64,000 nt of DNA from Argyresthia goedartella (lineage: Eukaryota > Arthropoda > Insecta > Lepidoptera > Argyresthiidae), in contig OX463807.1 of assembly GCA_949825045.1 (NCBI GenBank), positions 14,781,501 through 14,845,500 of the forward strand, read 5' to 3'. The notes below the pieces were generated by a model that saw only the letters and a list, made by a program, of their open reading frames with translations, was not told the DNA's origin and made no database searches. A program made the translations under genes and the position numbers. Positions 53,855 through 64,000 of the stretch are shown one piece after another. Each line of letters begins with the position of its first letter. Position 1 is the stretch's first letter.

Positions 53855-54144
53855 TTTCAAATGGATAAGAAGCCTGTCACGTGCTAGTCGGACTCATACA
53901 CAAAAGTTTCCTTATCACCATACAGTGGACAATAAATAACAAAGGTCCCCCCTTTCAATGAAATAAGAAATTATAAATAAGAAACTTTATTTGCGTATCG
54001 TGGTTTGCATTAGGTCTTAAATATGTAATGTTCAACTTTATATAACTTTTAATCACTTAAAAACTAATGTCCTGCGGTGCTCACCCACCATGAGGCATAG
54101 GCCCTTACCAGAATAATCTACTACATTTTCTATTTACGGATAGA

Positions 54145-54430
54145 GGGAGGTCAGCTAAGATGGTTTGGTCACGTTTTAATGATGAAAGAAAGGAAACCGA
54201 CCAAACAAGACACACATATGCAGTAAGTGTAAATGGAGCCGTTGGGCGGGGATGCCCAAGAAGGTCCTACAAAGAACAAATTAGCCATTTATAGTGAAGG
54301 GGCAAGGAAGAACCCGAAACCGTACCAGCTTGAGTTGTAAGAAGAGACTTATGGATATTGAGAAAATGAGTAATATTTGCTAGGATCCTAGCAAGTGGCA
54401 GGCAAGTGATTAGTCTCTCATGAACATTTC
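54145..54430 (+). pseudogene. decayed RTE-type non-LTR remnant
   Basis: QLRWFGHVLMMKERK and the following basic stretch correspond to the L-R-W-x-GHV region near the C terminus of lepidopteran RTE ORFs. Many stops follow. Only a trace of the family pattern remains. Confidence 0.6.
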
Positions 54431-54548
54431 ATGTATCTACACATGATAAGCTGAATATTGCTGCTAAAACTGGTTTCAGATTTAAGTTTAATGAAATACT
54501 AATTCTGTACAAAAAGTACATGATATCTTATCTAAAACGGAACCAATG

Positions 54549-54750
54549 TGTATAAATTGGAGCTAAGTTAAACTACGCTGAACATTATTTTATAGATTTA
54601 AATGGGTGCTGTAGTTTTGTAGGTAATCCAGAACTAGACAAGCCCTATATCTTTGTCATAACTATGGTTAGGCAGTGGCTACAGAACTTGGCACCCATTT
54701 AGATCTCAATTATTTTTTTAGCGTAATTTAACTCGGTTTCGATTTATACA
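54549..54750. mobile_element. 202-bp MITE with about 72-bp imperfect inverted repeats
   Basis: The left end TGTATAAATTGGAGCTAAGT is mirrored by ACTCGGTTTCGATTTATACA at the right. The arm continues through TTTAAATGGGTGCTGTAG against CTACAGAACTTGGCACCCAT. A short unique centre lies between the arms. No coding. Confidence 0.82.
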
Positions 54751-55680
54751 TATAGGTCCAAAACATATAGGTACGTATATGTTTTGGATGAGATAAAATT
54801 TACCGTAGGCACCGTCTTGTCTTTGTCTTGTCATGTATTTGTGTATCTTTTAATTTATAAACAAAGCATGCTTTTTATAACTATTTTATAAAGAAGCTTA
54901 TAATCTTTCCTACGGTATATATATTACAACGGTTTTTTAATTTAAAAATTATCTAAGTACTACGTAGCAAATTAGCTCTAGAGCATACCAACTATAGATA
55001 TTATTATCGCGTCTTATTATAGGTATCTAGGATTAGCAGATATAGGTACCTTATTCAGAATTTAAGTTATTTTGACATAAATTTGTTCCACTTTCTTTCA
55101 TTTACTACATTAAAGAAATTATCTTCTCCTATTCCCAAGCTCAGTGGTTTTTTTTCCTATAATTAAATAAAATATGGAATAAAAGAATTCGAAATGTAAC
55201 CACGTAGGTATTAGCATTAAAACGAAGGATTTAATGTTTTATTCATGAATCTTTTGCTCAGCAACCCGTGAACTAAGATTTCTAGATATCCACACAATTC
55301 AAATTATTATAGATAGAATGAATAATGCCATGCCCAATGAAGAAAGTTGTTATTCGATCCAAACAGTTTACCTCGGTATTGAAAGAATTTACCGTTTTAT
55401 AGACATAAAGACACATATTCTCATGGCCGTGTTCTTAATATGGGGTTGCAGAATCTCACAGAACACATAATCATTGAACATAAATTTCATGAACTCAGAT
55501 TAACCAGAAACTCTTTGTTTACTAAATATCTGATCTAAACATACAAACTTTCATAGTGATACCTCTATGCAAAAAGTTTATCAGCTGGCCTGTTACGTAT
55601 ATATAATACACGCAACGTCGTCATAGCCACATATAGATGATAGAATCGAATAAATATCGAATGATATCTTGTGGCTTCTA
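54751..55680. other. AT-rich DNA, no gene seen
   Basis: One short perfect inverted repeat, CCAAAACATATA with TATATGTTTTGG, occurs at about 54759-54788. Otherwise nothing is recognised. Confidence 0.4.
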
Positions 55681-55689
55681 GTTTGCTGT

Positions 55690-55940
55690 TATTGTTCATC
55701 CTGAGGTGGGTCTTTAATTCCGTCGACTGTACCCATACGTAGATAATATTCATCACAGCAATCTTTTAATTTTAGAGATGTTGCTTTGAAACCACGTGCA
55801 TAAAGGTACAACAGAGTTTCATCAAAATATGTGTGATTTGTATTTTTCATCCACATATTTGCCGTAACATCACTCAAATAACTTTTCTCTATTCTTGGAT
55901 TCGTCTGCATTTGAATTTTGCTCAGTAGTTGCCACTCAAT
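55690..55940 (-). CDS. probable host exon with CRAL-TRIO N-terminal domain
   Basis: The minus-strand frame reads EWQLLSKIQMQTNPRIEKSY, then a Trp-containing helix (NMWMKNTNHTYFDE), then LLYLYARGFKATSLKLKDCC and DEYYLRMGTVDGIKD before a stop. The spacing of NPxI, the W, H, D-x-x-L and the xRGxK motif followed by a Tyr-Tyr helix fits the CRAL-TRIO N-terminal domain of insect alpha-tocopherol-transfer-like lipid carriers. A weak TAG acceptor lies at its right edge and a possible GGTACAG donor inside it. Such proteins bind and shuttle hydrophobic ligands in the cytosol. It could be an isolated exon of a split gene or a decayed copy. The assignment is by pattern memory only. Confidence 0.5.
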
Positions 55941-57010
55941 CTACCCTATTTGTCACATGTTTGCTGTACCATTCCCGTGTATTTGTGTAAGCTCTGTGTG
56001 TTTACTTCTCCTCGGATTAATCAAAGGGAGCTTATGAAGAGTTTGAAACGTCAAGAGTCACGTACAAACCCCAATGTTTATTTCTGACAATGTATATTTG
56101 AATTGAAATGGAATAACTGGCTGCACTTGGGCCCAACTGTGTCTCTACCAACACATATGGGAAAATATTGAAACTATGTTTGTTTGTAGTAAATTGAAGT
56201 GAAATTTAATTTGGTGTCGTGCCACGTGAGATCGAATTTTCCACCCTATGTTATGATACACATAAAAATATATATTTTTCGGAGCATAATATGATCTCAA
56301 AGCCATAAACAAATGTGTGATAACGATAAGAATAGTTTTATTAGTTTAAGTCTATATTATTCAATCCGATTATTCTTTATTGCGTATCTATTTAGAACAC
56401 GGTAGTACTACTAAGTTGATGGATCTGTGTGACATTTTTTTTTAAATAAATTGTTTTCAATGTTGCTTTCAGAGACTTATTATTTATTAATCTTGATCAA
56501 ATGATTCAAAAGATCCGCGCGGGACCAAATACTTCCTTAGTTGGTGGCGGATTAGTATTACACTAAGGAAGAAATTACAAAAGGAACTCCGAGCGAACCA
56601 ATTTGAAGAGGCCAGATTGTAAAGTACGATCTACGAAAACGTTCTTCTACAAATTACACAATTTAAATGCTAAAGGAGCCATTGAGCAAGAGTTTCAAAC
56701 AATCGTTCGTTTCAAGAATTCCCGTTTAATCTCTGGGATATGGATTTATGTTGAATTGAGAAATATTAAATTTACGTGCCCAGTTGCTGGAGTGGCGTTT
56801 CCTATCCGACCATTGGCGCGAAAATCTTTTTCCATTTCGTTTCCTTTTCAATTATCCATAGAAAGCCTATTTTCTTTGTCTTGCTGGATGCGGTTGTTGT
56901 TGTTGTTGTTGTTACGTTTTATTGTTTTTTGTCTACTTAAATAAACCTTTAATTGTTCCACGTGGACTTAAATAAATATGACAGTAAGGGGCAATTTTTC
57001 AATCCCTAGA
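55941..57010. other. no gene supported
   Basis: The 113-codon plus frame at 56603-56944 ends in a Leu run from a (GTT)n stretch and has no domain I recognise. A short CTTCCTTAGT/ACTAAGGAAG hairpin lies near 56531-56571. Confidence 0.35.
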
Positions 57011-57019
57011 TAAACAGGA

Positions 57020-58740
57020 GAGCTACTTATCGATTTTTGCTTCCAAAACAAACAAAACATCACTATTACTTTGTTTAAGAGACATCAGAAACAGAAGTGG
57101 ACATGACAATCTCCTGATGGTAAAGCTAAAAATGATTCACTCTCGTCAAATCACGCAAAAAAGTTCAAAACAACAAAGTTACATGTATCGTCCACATTTT
57201 CATCAGATGACAGGCTAGTTAGAATAAATTATAAACTACATTACAGTATCAAACATATAAAGAGCAAACTGTGGACTACGAAACAAAAACTTCACATCCA
57301 TCGAAGAAGACGCATTAAAATCATGATGGTCATCGAACATGGATAATATAAAATCTATAGAAAAAATTAAACAATGTGTTAGAAAACTGCCGATTTACAA
57401 AGACATATCAAACAAAACAAATATTATAACACCTAAAATAGAGCAACTAATAGAAGAATGCAACACCTAAAAATCTATTACTGATATAAAATGCAACAAG
57501 GGAAGCGACTGATAAACTGTACAAGAAAAATAACATAAAAAAAATATAGAAAATAGGGAAAAATACGATTATACATATTACAGCAAGTCATTGTGAAACG
57601 AAGCTCTACAAAATTCAGTTAAGCTCTATTGTAGAAAATAGATGCAATGTATTGATAAATGTTTGGATAAATGCACGAAATCAAATATACATAATATTCT
57701 ACAAGTCGCTACCAATTTCTACAGAAACCAGCAAACTAAGAGAGGAAGTCCCAAGCATATTTTACTTTGAAATCGAGCACGCAATATCAAAACAAAAAAA
57801 TACAAGAGCTTAGGAGAAGATGGCATATTACCAACGATGGCATTACAGCAATGATACAGCCACTACCATTTAGGCTAACAAAAATCTTCAATGCGGCTCA
57901 ATTCACCCCTGAAATGTCATATGCCAACAAGTAACCAATAAGATCTGTAGCTCTGTTCCTATTAAATAAATTGCTATAGCTTTTAAAATTATGTTTCGAA
58001 ATTGACTCACCAATCAATCACAATGCGATTATTTTGCACGAGCTGTCATCTAAAGCGATTTTAATTTGAATTTGAAAGCCATCATGATATGTCAAGGGAT
58101 ACAGATTCGAGTTATTGTTAAGAAAGATGGTGTCAGCCGCCCCTGAATTTATACATGGGTATTAAGCTGAGTAACTTACACGAAAATCTCTAATTGCGCG
58201 ACGTGAAATTATTAATTTAAAATAAATCCAGTTCTGCAACCGCTCGCCCTGCCCTCTCCTCTTAGGGGAAGGCGGGAGAGGGGCACCAAAATCAAAGCAG
58301 TCAAAGGCAGAGTATGCTGATACATCTCACAAAGAAGATCATGGATAATACCAAACTTCCAGGTCTGTTATATGGTTGCCAAAGTTGGCCTTTCACTAAA
58401 GACATTGTCAGGAAACTACAAGTATTCCTGCCATCCACAAAGAGATCGATGATAGGTATAAAATTGAAAGATAGAGTGAGATGCTCGCAGATCCATGATA
58501 AAACTAAGGTGACGGACGCGGTACAGATGGCGTGCAGACTCAAGTGGAAGTGGGCCGGTCTCATCGCGAAGACAATAGATGGACGCTGGAGCGAGCGCGT
58601 TCTCAACTGGTACCTGAGACACAGAATGAGACCCCGTCGGCGCTGGTGCGACGACATATTTCTGACTGCATGACATACTTGGACGAGAATTGCCAAAGAC
58701 TGACATAAGTGGCTTAATATGGAGGAAGCTATTACCCGAG
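57020..58740 (+). pseudogene. RTE-type non-LTR retrotransposon remnant
   Basis: Degraded coding includes VATNFYRNQQT, then FYFEIEHAISK and GEDGILPTMA in broken frames (57.7-57.85 kb), matching the region that opens RTE reverse transcriptases. A better preserved frame (58314-58673) encodes the C-terminal end: PGLLYGCQSWPFTKD, then SMIGIKLKDRVR, KWKWAGLIAKTIDGRWSERV and RPRRRWCDDI, typical of lepidopteran endonuclease-reverse transcriptase RTE ORFs. The catalytic RT core between them is missing or unreadable. It is dead and older than the intact non-LTR elements of this window. Confidence 0.82.
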
Positions 58741-59230
58741 TATTAAAATTAAATTAATAGAATCAATGTAATAAATTATTAAGTGTCATATTAATTATAG
58801 AATTAAATTAATATACTATCAAAATTACATTCCTATAAATGCATAAAATATAACATTTATTAAAGTTTAAATTCAAAAAACTTAAATAATGTTGTTTGGA
58901 TAAACAAAGAGATAAACATTATCTGAGAATTGAAATACCAGCCGTAAGAAGAATAATATTTACTGTGCGTGGATTAAAGTAGAATCGCCTTTTGGATGGA
59001 ATGGTGCCTGAGTTACGTCGGTGGAGATAATACGATTTGTCTTTTCAAATTTAAACATGTGAAAGCCTCCATAGTCACGAATATTTCATTATTAACTTTA
59101 CAGATAACCACTGGTCTAGTGAGTAGATCAAAAAATGGCCCGCGATATATAACCTTATTGCTTAGTAAAAAGTAGCTGTATGTAACCTAATTTTTCTGAT
59201 CCATCCTCATTCGCTAAATCTGCATCATAC
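58741..59230. other. AT-rich DNA, no gene seen
   Basis: Very AT-rich at the left end; no exon-like frames. Confidence 0.4.
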
Positions 59231-59890
59231 AAGTTAAGCCTTCAGTTGTGAGCAGAAGATATCGCGTCAGTGAGTTTCGGGCCGCACCTTTCTGTTGGAA
59301 CTATTTGGAACGCGGCTTTTGACGTTTCGGTGCTGTCATTCTACTTCTCGACCACTGGCGCACGCTCGTGCTTCAGTGGCGAGCACAGGTCGGTCATTCC
59401 ACATTTGTATTGTGTGCAGTTGGCCATATTGCGACTCGGCTGACTGCCCGAGACGATATGGTTTTTGCCAGCAGTCGCCGTAGTTCAGACGAGGTCCATC
59501 ATGAAGCCCTGATAAAGAGGAGCACAACACGCACGGCGCCAGTTTAAAATAAACTGTATTATGTTCTGCACAGAAGTTTTTTATCAGTGAAGACAGGATG
59601 GTATTGTGCCTATTGAACGTGTTTGTCCTGCTGTTTAGGATGTTTATCCTGTTTATGGAACAATGCCCGGGGTATTATGTTGTTTGTCCTGGTTTTTAGA
59701 ACGGTATCCTTTGTGAAACGATGTGATACTGTGATTTTAAACAGTTGTTTGTTTAATGATTACAGTTGAACTTTTAGTGTGGACTGTCTGTATTGGTTAA
59801 ATACTAGTTAAGAGCTAGGTACCATTTTTAGTGAAATAAGTGCATGGACTCACTCCTTTGATATAAAGTACCGTTATTTTTACCGTACTG
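59230..59890. other. GC-richer unassigned stretch, possibly an old LTR
   Basis: Sequence around 59.24-59.58 kb is GC-richer, with GGCGCCAGTTTAAAATAAAC near its right side, a layout that could be part of a solo LTR. No second copy is in the window. Short frames here show no domain. Confidence 0.25.
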
Positions 59891-59894
59891 TATT

Positions 59895-61030
59895 CAAAGG
59901 GTAAAACAGGACCCTATTACTAAGACTCCGCTGTCCGTCCGTCTGTCTGTCCGTCTGCCACCAGACTGTATCTCATCAACAGTGAGAGCTAGACAGTTGA
60001 AATTTTTACAGATGATGTATTTATTTTGCCGCTATAACAACGGTGATGATCTGATGATGTTATCAAACTTTCAAAACATTATTCACCAACCACCAACTTA
60101 CTTAAAACAGAGCGTCTAAACTTATCCTCATTATCTGACTTTTGTTAAAAACAGCACTAACGTCAGTAATGTAGATTTTAAATTTGATCATGTTTATCCC
60201 CATGATATTATCACAAAGTTTAGATTACTTTAATAAAAAATACTGAAGATGTGTGGGATACATTAGTCAAAGTCATTGGTTCAGTAATTCTGGTTACAGC
60301 CCACACCTTAGATCAATAAATGTGTTGACAATGGAGCCTTTCCAGACCTCATGAAATGCAGTAAATTTATAGTATACCTCTGTGCAAGTCAATTTACGTG
60401 AAATAAAGAAAGCCTGTGACGTCAAACAGGTTTTGATCGGAGATTGCAAGATCTTCATGAGAAAGACTGAACATAAACATTTACATACAAGCACATACAT
60501 TGCTTCTGGCCCCACACTAGGATACCCTGTGTCTCGGGAACCAGAAGCAGCGACGTCACACACATATGAATATCCAAGGCCTGGGGGTTTTTTTTAACCC
60601 CAGCCGGGGATCGAACCCGGGTCCTCTCGCATTGTAGGCAGAGCCACAACCACTGCGCCACAGAGGTCGTCGACACGACTGACTCGAGTAAGGCCGTACG
60701 AATCTGCAATAACATGGATTTGAACAAGTTTAAGTGACTGTGCATGTCTTTATATCATAAATACTGCAAAAACTAAAAAAGAGAAGTTAATAAATATTTA
60801 AAGGGGCTCCCAAACAAGAAACGTGTTTTTTTTGCACGATATCGATAATGTCAACACGTAGACGCATGAAATATTCAAAGAATATTTAGTTATAGATTCA
60901 CTTTAAAAACGAATAATAAAATTAATATTTAAGGGGGGCTCCCATATAACAAACGTGATCGTTTTGCCGCTTTTATAGATAATCGTACAGAACCCTTCGT
61001 TCGCGAGTCCGACTCGCACTTGGCCGTTTT
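59895..61030 (+). repeat. Lepidoptera-type interspersed repeat, interrupted by a SINE
   Basis: The left part opens GGGTAAAACAGGACCCTATT and continues with TCCGTCCGTCTG repeats and GACAGTTGAAATTTTTACAG. The right part has GGGGGGCTCCCATATAACAA and ends CGCGAGTCCGACTCGCACTT then GGCCGTTTTTT. From memory these are the two ends of one repeat common in moth and butterfly genomes. A near-duplicate AGGGGCTCCC block occurs at 60.80 kb. Confidence 0.7.
60475..60672 (-). repeat. tRNA-derived SINE, family 2
   Basis: On the minus strand the head reads CTGTGGCGCAGTGGTTGTGG (A box) and ends with a perfect B box GGTTCGATCCC. The 3' domain ACACAGGGTATCCTAGTGTG and GGGCCAGAAGCAATG resembles that of family 1, though the head differs. 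Confidence 0.85.
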
Positions 61031-61689
61031 TTCTTTTCTTTTCCAGCCAGCAGTTCTCAGCTGGCCGGAAAAGAAAGATAAAGGTGGAATAAATTCGCAA
61101 AATAAAGGTCTCATGGCATTTTCAAGCGATTTCACAATAGGAGGAGTTTTATCATCGATTATTCCAAGACGGATTTACCGATTTGTAAAATGTAGATATT
61201 ATTTGTTTGAAAGGGTTGTTTTTTCCGATTGGACCAGGTAAAGATCTAATAATGGGATCCTGGCGAAATCGAGGAAACTCTTCAAATATTAAAGGCGCTT
61301 CAGCGATTTATGTATTTTCGTATAAACTCGTGCATTTTCTCGCAGAAATCATCTTTTTGTGAAGTGGAACTTATGATGAAGACCACATATGGCCACTGGA
61401 ACTGCTCCATATAGTAACTTTATAAAGTTGGACATTGTACGCTCGTCATAATGCATAATCGTGAAATGAAAGTGATTGTGACGTAGGTACCAGTTTATCA
61501 ACAATTTATCAACGTCAGTCAAGATCTGATGATGGAATCATGGAGAAAATAAGGGAACTTTTAAATTAATGAAGACACTTATGGTAAGTTTTGTAACAAA
61601 TAGGGTTTAATTGAAATCGGTCTATTCCAAAGTTTTACTTTTTCTTTAAATTATTTCTTAATCTTATATGACTTGCTGTTAATATCGCG

Positions 61690-61765
61690 TAATGGTGTCA
61701 CGCCTTTTCATTTAAGGGGTAGAAGAATCACAGTTGTAACCACGTTTAAGGCGATGGGTAATTTA
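61690..61765 (-). repeat. lepidopteran SINE 3' scrap
   Basis: GTCACGCCTTTTCATTTAAG and GGGTAGAAGAATCACAG match the block also seen at 7.84 kb. Confidence 0.55.
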
Positions 61766-61769
61766 CATT

Positions 61770-62390
61770 TACAACTACCTTTATTTACAAATACCAATAC
61801 CTTTACAAATACCTCATCTTTAAAGCGCTATTCCTCTTAAAGAAGACATTTCCCAAATCCAGAAAAAGTATTTGTTATCGTTTGAAAACATTATATTGGC
61901 AATATAAACTATATGAAAAAATCAAACAGATGTTTGTCATCCAAAAAAATATTTATTTGTTTCTTGTGTTAAAAAGGCATATGGAATAACTTCAAACACT
62001 GTCTTTGTCATCATGATAAATATGATTATTTCTGATGTGGTTATTGTAAAATAAATGTAAAACACACCATATGTGTCATATTATGACGTAACGATTGACG
62101 TAACAGCCATCTTGCAGTGTGAACTGTTATGCACTGTATTATAACATGCTTGTATCAAAAGTTAAAACTACCACGAACTGAGAAGCAATTTTTTATGATA
62201 CAAGTTAATAACTACGAGTAGACCTCCGATTTCCTGTCGCCGCAGTCTCACTGACTAACTGTCCTTATAATGTAGATAAGAAAATAAATTTTCTCATCAG
62301 CTCCCTCACAAAGTAACTCAACTGCTTCCTCAAATCAAATTGACGTTTAGTGTACGGGAAAACTGAAAAATTTCCACGGTTTTCGGTCCA
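61770..62390. other. no gene seen
   Basis: AT-rich sequence with no exon-like frame. Confidence 0.4.
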
Positions 62391-62394
62391 TGTG

Positions 62395-62485
62395 AATAAC
62401 AGAATCAGGGGGCAGGTCTGGGCTCGAAACCAGATCTCCTGCTTGATGGGCAAACGAGTGACCTCTTTACCACGGTCGATTCTAA
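62395..62485 (-). repeat. tRNA-like SINE head, weak
   Basis: On the minus strand CCGTGGTAAAGAGGTCACTC and GGTTTCGAGCCCAG resemble A and B boxes, but the B box carries an extra T. A true tRNA is unlikely because the stems do not pair well. Confidence 0.4.
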
Positions 62486-62489
62486 AAAC

Positions 62490-64000
62490 CTGATAGATAT
62501 CTTGGAGTATGTAAATAAAAGTATCAACACACATCAAGCAAGCCTCCCTGCCGTAATTGGGTTTAAGCGTTCAATCTATTTATTATGTATTAGGAACAGC
62601 CCTGACATGTAAGGTATGTGAATTTACAAACAAAACAAGGTATCGTATAATTATTCCTTATTGGGTTTGTTTCTTAATCGGGTGCAGTGTAGTGCAATGT
62701 TTATTGGGATTTAGTTGTATCATGAACGATTTCTATACTCCTTTTTTAGTAAAGCTGGAGGAAAAGTGAAAATCATGTAAAAAATAACTAATGCGCACGC
62801 AAATCAATAAATAAATACAATTATGAACGATGAAAGAAACTGGATCAAAGAATTATTTGGCCAAAGCGAAGAAGAAAGCTTTGAATTAGGACTGGCCAAT
62901 TTTTGTTTGCAGTTGCCCCTTGGGTCCAATTGAGCCATTATACTAATTCTGACCTGATTACATAGGTAAATGAATACGAAATTATCGAATTATCCATTCA
63001 ATCCGGGTTGACTTCATGACACAAGTGGGCCATATATATGAAGTTAGTTTAATAATACAGTAATCCGCCTAATAAGCGCAACCATAATGTACCTAGTGGT
63101 TGCGGTCGCGGAAAGTCAGTTACAATGACAAGGTGCCAACGCTGAGTACCAAAGGGTACTAGTAGGTATTGAACCGGCGTATGAAGCGGTGATTAATTAC
63201 CTTTAATACCATAGCTTCAAAATAAGATCTCGCTTCAATTGAAAACATAAGTTATCATATCAGTTAAGAAAGATACAGCTAAAATTATATTTGTAATTCT
63301 GAATTTCAACTATTGTATTTGCTTGTGGTTCATCCCGAAAAATATTGAAATTTCACATAGAAAGTGCATCATCACATTAAAAACACAAACTAGTTACTAA
63401 TTTCACTTCTTCACTACTCTTCACTTAACCAAGTGTTAATGTTGCCATTAAAATATCCATCAGTTTTTTGAACCATTTTCACTTTTCCAGTGGGTTTTAA
63501 AGCCTGTATTGGCGTTCCCACTTTTCGGTCCATACACGTTACGCAGAGACGTCAGGCGGTTACGATCGCGAGTGTAAAGAATCGATGCTGTATCGAGTCG
63601 TCTTCATCCCCCGAGGGTCGAGTAGACACTGGCTGAGTGAACCTACTTTTCCTTCCTCTGGCTAGCTGTGCGCATGCGATTCCGCTGCCGGCTTAACCCT
63701 ACAGTAACCTTTTTGTATGTAACGCTGAATAATTGCGGGACACTTGAAATTCGATTTTCTGTTGTACTGGTGATGCTAATTGGTTTACTAGGTGTTAACC
63801 TGCATTGTGCGGACCTTTTAAATTGGAAACACACATCATTTATCGCATTCATATTACCAAATGTTACCCAAACTGATGGTCTTATTGTCTTTTCCTTAAC
63901 AAGATACAGTGACCTAATATTTGACTGTTAGACAATTTTTGCGTTGGCATAATTTGCATTCGAGCCTTAGTGGGTTTTTAGTTACTTTCATACTCTTCAC
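62490..64000. other. no gene supported at the right end
   Basis: AT-rich except for a GC-richer patch at 63.53-63.70 kb, which could be an exon or promoter of a gene continuing outside. The overlapping short frames there show no domain. Confidence 0.35.

Noticed and set aside
63668..63931. 87-codon plus-strand frame near the right edge
   Set aside because: No domain, no splice context, and it starts at a GC-rich patch whose role cannot be settled within the window.

Overview
The window is animal nuclear DNA, very probably from a moth or butterfly. It is AT-rich, genes are split by introns, and nearly all recognisable coding sequence belongs to transposable elements. Several short repeats match, from memory, sequence blocks widespread in Lepidoptera: the block with CGCGAGTCCGACTCGC, the block with GGACCCTATTACTAAGACTC, and the SINE 3' part with GTCACGCCTTTT. 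No database search was possible, so family names rest on motifs read directly.

The main object is a Maverick/Polinton (adintovirus-like) endogenous viral element at about 3.7-22.3 kb, all on the plus strand. In order it holds a protein-primed family B DNA polymerase with an N-terminal zinc finger and an endonuclease-VII-like zinc motif (frameshifted), an intact packaging ATPase, a conserved arthropod Maverick protein, a retroviral-type integrase with chromodomain, an intact phospholipase A2-domain virion protein, an adenain-like cysteine protease, a penton-like protein, a hexon-like major capsid protein and a small conserved terminal ORF. Together these would replicate, integrate, package and mature a virus-like particle, but most are broken. 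Two unknown genes with apparent introns flank the polymerase (2.26-3.59 kb and 8.03-8.66 kb) and may belong to the element. The integrase region is split by a 5'-truncated non-LTR element (10.6-13.2 kb, minus) and by a complete Gypsy element (13.378-17.887 kb, minus) with nearly identical 203-bp LTRs and a 4-bp target duplication. No terminal inverted repeats of the Maverick were found.

To the right lie a 120-bp-period hairpin repeat (22.6-22.95 kb) and the gag-protease half of a BEL/Pao element (22.95-25.46 kb, minus). Next come two copies of a roughly 0.7-kb non-autonomous transposon (27.7 and 34.65 kb) and two non-LTR retrotransposons with intact endonuclease-reverse transcriptase ORFs (30.6-34.36 kb; 36.43-40.08 kb). 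The rest holds SINEs, foldback and hairpin elements, and RTE, CR1/Jockey-like and other non-LTR remnants.

Host coding sequence is sparse. There is a PDZ-domain exon (35.3 kb, minus), a GC-rich exon candidate (45.4-45.7 kb, minus) and a probable CRAL-TRIO N-terminal exon (55.7-55.9 kb, minus). The remaining long stretches are AT-rich intronic or intergenic DNA without a gene I can support.
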